Shown here one piece after another: positions 52,131 to 56,685 of a stretch of 56,685 nt of DNA (its first letter is position 1; each line of letters opens with the position of its first letter). The DNA comes from Janthinobacterium sp. ROICE36 (GTDB lineage: Bacteria; Pseudomonadota; Gammaproteobacteria; Burkholderiales; Burkholderiaceae_D). The DNA is taken from positions 1-56,685 of the forward strand of contig NZ_PEBS01000037.1 of the NCBI RefSeq assembly GCF_002869965.1, written 5' to 3'. A program made the position numbers and the translations under genes. The notes under the pieces were generated by a model, which saw only the letters and a list, made by a program, of their open reading frames with translations, did no database searches and was not told the DNA's origin.

Positions 52131-53111
52131 TTAATCAGAGAGCGTGGTCGCAGTCCATTGTTCAAGAACATTTTTATATGGCTTGATGAAGTGCTCTTCC
52201 GTATATTTGCCCTGCTTGACAGCCAGCTGGCTGCGCTCTTCCCGGTCATAGACAATTTGCGTCAATGAATAATCCTGATTCTTCAGGCTGGGCTGATAAC
52301 ATTTCCCGGCCGCAGAATTGGCATTGTAAATTTCGGGCCGGTAAATCTTCTGGAATGTTTCCATCGTGCTGATGGTGGCGATCAGTTCAAGATTGGTGTA
52401 GTCGCCAAGCAGGTCGCCGATGAAATAAAACGCCAGCGGTGCGGCACTATCCGGCGGCATGAAGTAGCGAACCTGCAGCCCCATTTTTTCAAAATATTGA
52501 TCGGTCGAGGAAAACTCGTTTTGTTGATACTCGACACCCAATACGGGATGCTGATTTCCGGTCCGGTGATAGACCTTGCTGCTCGATGCACTGATGCAGA
52601 TGACCGGCGGCTTGTCGAAGTGCTCCTGGTAAGTGTCTGAGCTGACAAAGTGCTTGAACAGCTTGCCATGGAAATCGCCGAAATCATCCGGGGCGCTGAA
52701 GGTGGATTGATTATTGTTATGCTCTGCCAGCACTACGCTGAAGTCGTAATCGCGCACGTAAGAGGAGAAGTTATTGCCTGCAATCCCATCGATGCGTTCC
52801 CCGGTTTTTTTGTCGATGATGGTCGGTTTCAGTATCTCGATCAATGGAATATTGCTGCCTTTGACATCAATATTCAACTCCACGGAAATGATTTCGAGCT
52901 CTACGGAGTAGCGATCGCCGTTCGGGTTGTCCCAATGCGCCAGGTTGTTGAAACGGTTGTCTATCATCCTCAGGGTATTGCGCAGGTTTTCCTGGCGGCT
53001 GTTTCCCCGGGCCAAATTGGCAAAGTTGGTCGTCAGGCGCGTATTGTCGGCCGGATGATAGTGTTCATCGAAAACAATACTCTTGATGCTGAATATAAAA
53101 TCTTTACTCAT
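52131..53111 (-). CDS. mesX: MesX (DUF1852), partner of MesD
   Basis: 326-residue DUF1852 protein: MSKDFIFSIKSIVFDEHYHP at the start and segments TRLTTNFANLARGNSRQENL and VLGVEYQQNEFSSTDQYF. Members of this family occur next to MesD and are needed for its methionine synthase activity in vivo. No known cofactor motif is visible. Start ATG 53111; the open frame upstream lacks a ribosome site. AT content is higher than in neighbouring genes, suggesting relaxed codon use or transfer with mesD. Confidence 0.87.
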   Translation of the reverse strand: MSKDFIFSIKSIVFDEHYHPADNTRLTTNFANLARGNSRQENLRNTLRMIDNRFNNLAHWDNPNGDRYSVELEIISVELNIDVKGSNIPLIEILKPTIIDKKTGERIDGIAGNNFSSYVRDYDFSVVLAEHNNNQSTFSAPDDFGDFHGKLFKHFVSSDTYQEHFDKPPVICISASSSKVYHRTGNQHPVLGVEYQQNEFSSTDQYFEKMGLQVRYFMPPDSAAPLAFYFIGDLLGDYTNLELIATISTMETFQKIYRPEIYNANSAAGKCYQPSLKNQDYSLTQIVYDREERSQLAVKQGKYTEEHFIKPYKNVLEQWTATTLSD

Positions 53112-53178
53112 GGTGATCTGGTGTCCTGATTTCTGCGAAAGGTGAAGGTGTTCTTTATCGTGACCGTGCTGATGCGTG

Positions 53179-53760
53179 TCAGGCGGCGACCACCTCTTCA
53201 GCGGCGGCAGATTGCGCATGGCGCGTCAATGCGATCAAGGGCAATGCCCGTTGGACCGCCAAAGTAGCCCGCTGGATCAGGGCCTCGTCCTGCAGGCGGT
53301 AATCGACAAAATCCTGGTCGGTCGCGTAGACGCCCAGCGGCAATGTGCGTGCCTGGAAAAAGCTGAACAGCGGCCGCAACTGGTGGTCGATCATCAGGGC
53401 ATGGCGCTCGCTGCCGCCGGTGGCAGCCAGCAAGACTGGCTTGTCGATCAAGGCGTCTTGGTCAATGAAATCGAAGAAGTGCTTGAACAGTCCCGTGTAC
53501 GCGCCGCGGTAGACCGGTGTTACCACCACCAGGATATCGGCTTGCTCGACTGCCGCAAGTTCCCGCTCCACCGCATCGGGCAGGTGGGAGCGCCAAGTCG
53601 CGCCGGCGAGCTGCGGGGCGAGCTGACCCAGTTCGACCAGGCGTTGTTCGCACAGCACTTCGTCGGCGATCAGGTCCATCAGGTGCTCTGCCAGGGCTGC
53701 CGCCTTGGAAGGGCGTTGCAGCCCGCCGGAAACCGCGACTAGACGCAGGGGACGTGTCAT
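53179..53760 (-). CDS. MsuE-like NAD(P)H-dependent FMN reductase
   Basis: 193-residue flavodoxin-like reductase of the MsuE/SsuE family (LRLVAVSGGLQRPSKAAALA, PVYRGAYTGLFKHFFDFID, ATGGSERHALMIDHQLRPLF). It supplies reduced FMN to oxygen-using partners. In Pseudomonas the family serves sulphonate monooxygenases, but here none is present and the gene leads mesX-mesD. It may therefore feed reduced flavin to the oxygen-dependent MesX/MesD step. Start is ATG 53760 or ATG 53772; neither has a strong ribosome site. Confidence 0.87.
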   Translation of the reverse strand: MTRPLRLVAVSGGLQRPSKAAALAEHLMDLIADEVLCEQRLVELGQLAPQLAGATWRSHLPDAVERELAAVEQADILVVVTPVYRGAYTGLFKHFFDFIDQDALIDKPVLLAATGGSERHALMIDHQLRPLFSFFQARTLPLGVYATDQDFVDYRLQDEALIQRATLAVQRALPLIALTRHAQSAAAEEVVAA

Positions 53761-53857
53761 GTTTGCTTTCATAGGGAGTGATGCGCGAGGGCGAAGAATG
53801 CCGACAGCAAGAGCATCGATGATAGCGGGGGAAATCGATGAAGTATAATGGTCTTAT

Positions 53858-53873
53858 TTCATACATCCATGAA
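53858..53873. promoter_or_regulatory. Candidate MetR-type operator
   Basis: TTCATACATCCATGAA is an inverted repeat with 5-bp arms (TTCAT/ATGAA) between the divergent reductase-mesX-mesD operon and the MetR-like gene. A TATAAT at 53844-53849 may be the -10 of the regulator. The match to the E. coli MetR consensus (TGAA-N5-TTCA) is only by half-site, in inverted order. Confidence 0.4.
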
Positions 53874-53887
53874 CTTGGCTCATTCAA

Positions 53888-54820
53888 ATGCTTGAACGCA
53901 TCCACCTCAGCATCGTCCAGCAGGTCGAGAAACAAGGGTCGTTGACGGCCGCAGCTGGCGTGCTGCACCTGACCCAGTCGGCCCTGAGCCACAGCATGAA
54001 GAAGCTGGAGCAGCAACTGGGCACCGACGTCTGGCTGCGCGAAGGGCGCAACCTGCGCCTGACGCAGGCCGGCCAATACTTGCTGGCGGTGGCGAACCGG
54101 GTGCTGCCGCAACTGGATCTGGCCGAAGAACGCCTGGGCCAGTTCGCGCAGGGCGAGCGCGGTGCGCTGCGCATCGGCATGGAATGCCACCCTTGCTACC
54201 AGTGGCTGCTCAAAGTGGTGTCGCCCTATCTGGCCGCCTGGCCCGACGTGGATGTGGACGTCAAGCAGAAGTTCCAGTTCGGCGGGATCGGCGCGCTCTT
54301 CGGCTACGAGATCGACCTGCTGGTCACGCCCGACCCGCTGTACAAGCCGGGGCTGACATTCGAACCCGTGTTCGACTACGAGCAGGTGCTGGTCGTGGCC
54401 AAGGGCCATGCCCTGGCTACCGCAGCGTATGTGCAGCCCCAGCAACTGACTCAGGAAGTGCTCATCAGCTACCCCGTGGACATCGAGCGCCTGGATATTT
54501 ACAATCAATTCCTTTTGCCGGCCGGTGTCACGCCCAAGCGCCACAAAGCCATCGAAACCACCGATATCATGCTGCAGATGGTGGCCAGCGGCCGTGGCGT
54601 GGCCGCCCTGCCGCGCTGGCTGGTCGAGGAATACGCGGCCAAGATGGACGTACTGCCTGTGCGGCTGGGCATGCACGGCATTGCCAAGCAAATCTTCCTG
54701 GGGGCACGCGAGGCGGACACCGCCATCGACTACGCGCGGGCCTTCATCGAACTGGCGCGCCAACCTGCCAGCGTCACTGCGCAAGGCAGTGATGCTAAAA
54801 CCCCCGATGCATCCCGATAA
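53888..54820 (+). CDS. metR: MetR-like LysR regulator of methionine synthesis
   Basis: 310-residue LysR protein with N-terminal winged helix (GSLTAAAGVLHLTQSALSHS) and a MetR-like effector domain (RIGMECHPCYQWLLKVVSPY, HKAIETTDIMLQMVASGRGV, AALPRWLVEEYAAKM). In enterobacteria MetR responds to homocysteine and activates met genes. It is divergent from the reductase-mesX-mesD operon, 127 bp apart, making that operon its obvious target. Confidence 0.88.
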   Translation: MLERIHLSIVQQVEKQGSLTAAAGVLHLTQSALSHSMKKLEQQLGTDVWLREGRNLRLTQAGQYLLAVANRVLPQLDLAEERLGQFAQGERGALRIGMECHPCYQWLLKVVSPYLAAWPDVDVDVKQKFQFGGIGALFGYEIDLLVTPDPLYKPGLTFEPVFDYEQVLVVAKGHALATAAYVQPQQLTQEVLISYPVDIERLDIYNQFLLPAGVTPKRHKAIETTDIMLQMVASGRGVAALPRWLVEEYAAKMDVLPVRLGMHGIAKQIFLGAREADTAIDYARAFIELARQPASVTAQGSDAKTPDASR

Positions 54821-54868
54821 GCCCGGGCCCGCCGGCAACATCACGCACGGCGATACTCCGGCGCCAGC

Positions 54869-56011
54869 CTACTTCGCGCTTTCCATGGATTCCACAGTGT
54901 CGAAAATATGCGCCAGTGCGCTTTCCATGGCACCGGCAGTCGCGTCCCCGCTCTGGTTGGTGATGATGAAGACCCCCAGCTGATATTGAGGAACGACGTA
55001 AGCGTAGCTTTGCGCACGTGGCACGCCGCCATGGTGTACATAATGCGTGCCCAACTGGCGACTGTTACCGATGTTCCAAAAATAGCCTATGCTGAAGTCA
55101 TCCCGAAAGCGCGCCAAAGGCTTGTGCGATTCGACGACCGCAGGATCGGCGCTCAATTGCAGGCGCAGGTATTTCGCCATATCCGGCATGGTCGACTTCA
55201 GGTTGCCCGCTGCCCCCCAAGGCAGTTGTGGCATCGGTGTTGTGATGACGGGATTGTCGCTGTGGTAGCCGGGCGCTAGCCGGCCGCTATCCATGGCAGT
55301 GATTCTCAGCCTGGTATCTTGCATGCCGGCTGCGCGCGCGAGGAATTGCGTGAGCAGGACTTCATAGGGCATTCCATAGATTTTTTCGAGAGTGTGCGCA
55401 ATGAGTTCGCTACCGGCGCTTGAATATGCGTAGTCCTTGCCAAGCGGGCCTTTGATGCTGACTGTATGCAAGTCCTGCCAGAATTGCTGTTGTCCGTAGT
55501 TGGCGTAGGCTGCATTGAGCTTTGCCGGCGTGGCGTGTGCGGTGAAATCCTTCAATATGGTGTTCACCTGCATGGGCAGCATGCCCGGCATATTGCTGGT
55601 GTGCGTGATCAAATGGCGCAAGCGCACTGGCTGCCCCTGCGACTGCAGGTTCGGGTAGGCCGCCGGCAGGTACTTTTGTATGGGATCGTCGAGCGCCGCC
55701 GTCCCATCAAGCACGGCGTTCGCCAGTAGCAGGCCAGCAAAAGTTTTGCTGACTGAGCCGATTTCATACAGCGTTGTATCGTTCGGCGGATTGGCTTTGC
55801 CGGTCTCCAGCTCACCTTGATGCAGAATAAATTCCTTGCCGCGATAAACGACAGCAATCGAGGTCGCGTGTAAGAGTTTTGACTGCAGCAGGGTGGTCGC
55901 GGTCTGGCGCATGGCCGCAGGAATGTCATGCGCAGGTGCTGTGGCTGCGGGCTTGCAAGCTGCCAGCGCTAGCGTCATTCCAGTTATGATTGCGGCGAGT
56001 TTGCTCATCAT
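54869..56011 (-). CDS. Serine beta-lactamase-fold lipoprotein (class C / EstB-like)
   Basis: 380-residue protein. Lipoprotein signal (MSKLAAIITGMTLALAACK). Nucleophile motif SVSK with Ser86 and Lys89 (YEIGSVSKTFAG), second motif YSSAGSEL in place of the class C YAN, and HHGGVPRA near the end in place of KTG. These changes are common in esterase or D-aminopeptidase-like members, so it may be a penicillin-recognising hydrolase and not a true resistance enzyme. Start chosen at ATG 56011 with GGATGG upstream; ATGs at 56008 and 56020 are possible. Its stop is 48 bp from convergent metR. Confidence 0.83.
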   Translation of the reverse strand: MMSKLAAIITGMTLALAACKPAATAPAHDIPAAMRQTATTLLQSKLLHATSIAVVYRGKEFILHQGELETGKANPPNDTTLYEIGSVSKTFAGLLLANAVLDGTAALDDPIQKYLPAAYPNLQSQGQPVRLRHLITHTSNMPGMLPMQVNTILKDFTAHATPAKLNAAYANYGQQQFWQDLHTVSIKGPLGKDYAYSSAGSELIAHTLEKIYGMPYEVLLTQFLARAAGMQDTRLRITAMDSGRLAPGYHSDNPVITTPMPQLPWGAAGNLKSTMPDMAKYLRLQLSADPAVVESHKPLARFRDDFSIGYFWNIGNSRQLGTHYVHHGGVPRAQSYAYVVPQYQLGVFIITNQSGDATAGAMESALAHIFDTVESMESAK

Positions 56012-56121
56012 GCGCACCATCCAGGGGGGAGGGGCATTCTCGCACAATGGGTTCAGCAGTGACAAAAAAAAGTCACTCGTATGGTTTTTCCAGAGAGTGA
56101 ACGACGGTGCTGGATGAATGA

Positions 56122-56145
56122 AAACGCCACCCGGAGGTGGCGTTT
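56122..56145. terminator. Hairpin terminator upstream of the beta-lactamase gene
   Basis: AAACGCCACC-CGGA-GGTGGCGTTT forms a perfect 10-bp stem. On the minus strand the stem's own TTTT followed by CATTC gives a short T-run, so it would stop transcripts arriving from the insertion sequence on the right. On the plus strand it is followed by GCTATTTATT. Confidence 0.6.
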
Positions 56146-56180
56146 GCTATTTATTATTGATGGCCCTGATTCGAGACAAT

Positions 56181-56312
56181 AAAGTCCGTCGGAAGGGAAA
56201 TCCTAAGCTTATGATTTTGTACGCTTTTTTTCCGGGCATGTAACCTTGTAAAGTCCGTCGGAGATTCCGAAAAACCGGTTTAGCTAAACTCAATGCGGCG
56301 AAAGTCCGTCGG
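56181..56312 (+). repeat. Three 12-bp direct repeats AAAGTCCGTCGG
   Basis: AAAGTCCGTCGG occurs at 56181-56192, 56250-56261 and 56301-56312, spaced 69 and 51 bp start to start. Flanking bases differ. Spacers are unequal and the repeat is too short for CRISPR. No coding sequence is recognised here. The region from 56146 to 56442 is otherwise without a supported gene. Confidence 0.7.
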
Positions 56313-56442
56313 GCTGCTACGAAAAGAAGTTTCTGACACCAGTCTGGAGGCTCCCGACGCGGAGCCGAACCACGGCAAAAACGTTGCGATTCTAAGCCAG
56401 CGTGGGGGTGTACTGAATTCTGTGTAAACGGTTTTTCGTTTA

Positions 56443-56685
56443 ACAGGGTGTTGAAAAAGGACCCCAGTCCTTCGGATTTTGTCGCCAGACATGCGAATTT
56501 TTCGGGCTGGAAGCCGCATTTTTCCTAAAAAGCAGTTTTCAGCCACTTTTCAGGCCGTTTTTTGACATTTTTTAGCGCTTTCCGTACTCTATGGACGGAG
56601 TTATCCAACCACCGCCGATAAACGCCAGCCAAAGATCGTCGCCATGCGCGTCAGGTTGTAAGCGGCGAAAGTGAACGTGGTTTGT
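56443..56685 (-). mobile_element. Insertion sequence end, element continues past the window
   Basis: ACAGGGTGTTGAAAAAGG at about 56443 looks like the terminal inverted repeat of an IS1182/IS5-like element. About 140 bp of non-coding sequence follow, then the 3' end of a transposase gene. The other end lies beyond the window, so family and length cannot be fixed. Confidence 0.55.
56601..56684 (-). CDS. Transposase, C-terminal end only (partial)
   Basis: The minus-strand frame entering from the right edge encodes QTTFTFAAYNLTRMATIFGW and then RLSAVVG before TAA at 56601-56603. F-x-F-x-A-Y-N-L-x-R is the usual ending of DDE transposases of IS5/IS1182-like elements. Only 27 residues lie in the window. 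Confidence 0.65.
   Translation of the reverse strand, partial: QTTFTFAAYNLTRMATIFGWRLSAVVG

Noticed and set aside
54869..56011. True class C beta-lactamase giving antibiotic resistance
   Set aside because: SxxK is present but the YxN and KTG positions are changed (YSS, HHGG), and the protein is a lipoprotein; esterase or peptidase-like activity is as likely.
56181..56312. CRISPR array
   Set aside because: Repeats are only 12 bp, three in number, with unequal spacers (57 and 39 bp) and no cas gene in the window.
56280..56546. 88-codon minus-strand open frame near the insertion sequence
   Set aside because: Crosses the proposed IS terminus and has no recognisable product; probably fortuitous.

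Overview
The window looks like chromosomal DNA from a GC-rich betaproteobacterium of the Oxalobacteraceae (Janthinobacterium/Duganella-like). This is inferred from protein resemblance, codon use, and the combination of an FNR-controlled cbb3 oxidase operon, a GlrK/QseG/GlrR operon and NodT-type efflux lipoproteins. No rRNA or tRNA gene was recognised. Nearly every base lies in protein genes packed in short operons with many ATGA or TGATG stop/start overlaps.

Layout. 1-4960 (minus): a type VI secretion lipase effector of the Tle3 type followed by two near-identical lipoprotein genes, with no VgrG beside them. 5126-11120: a perfect FNR box, then ccoNOQP, ccoG and fixH, with fnr convergent. 11360-14452: a large hybrid histidine kinase whose first membrane helix is cut by an in-frame amber codon. 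14454-17491: modABC-modE molybdate transport with a ModE operator. 17541-20226: a LexA box and a two-gene DNA-repair operon (radical SAM protein plus UdgX-type uracil-DNA glycosylase). 20229-25384: an SBF-like transporter, a BON-domain protein, and glrK-qseG-glrR. The BON gene has a textbook sigma-54 promoter and two TGTC-N10-GACA GlrR-type sites upstream, so the two-component system probably controls it. 25683-31131: a PreP-like M16 protease, a VOC protein, and an iron-associated pair (AraC regulator and O-methyltransferase) around a Fur box; each gene of the pair carries a different inactivating lesion.

31280-41828: SDR, LysR, MFS transporter, a Cys-rich SufR-like regulator divergent from a DUF2165 / RND efflux operon, and a DUF1349 protein. 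41830-42543: two genes whose 5' ends are both missing, apparently a deletion scar through a LysR/target divergent pair. 42658-46292: a stress-type protein and an NAD operon (NadM-Nudix and glutamine-dependent NadE, the latter with an unusual PP-loop residue). 46387-48096: a DfsB/ClbS-like protein and an ArsR-rhodanese regulator, separated from a DUF2938 membrane protein by a 54-bp near-perfect palindrome. 48093-50558: a large MscS-type channel. 50765-50917: a HipA-like kinase remnant. 51082-54820: a folate-independent methionine synthase module (MesD, MesX/DUF1852, FMN reductase) with a divergent MetR-like regulator. 54869-56011: a serine beta-lactamase-fold lipoprotein. The right end holds short direct repeats and the 3' end of an insertion sequence that runs off the window.

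The most rewarding observations are the GlrR/sigma-54/BON circuit, the SOS-controlled rSAM-UdgX operon, the MesD-MesX-flavin reductase cluster, the orphan Tle3 module with duplicated lipoproteins, the large palindrome, and a series of recent-looking lesions (amber in the kinase, ochre in AraC, an 8-bp duplication in the methyltransferase, the double 5' truncation). All positions and motifs were read by eye. Family names rest on recognition and not on a database search.
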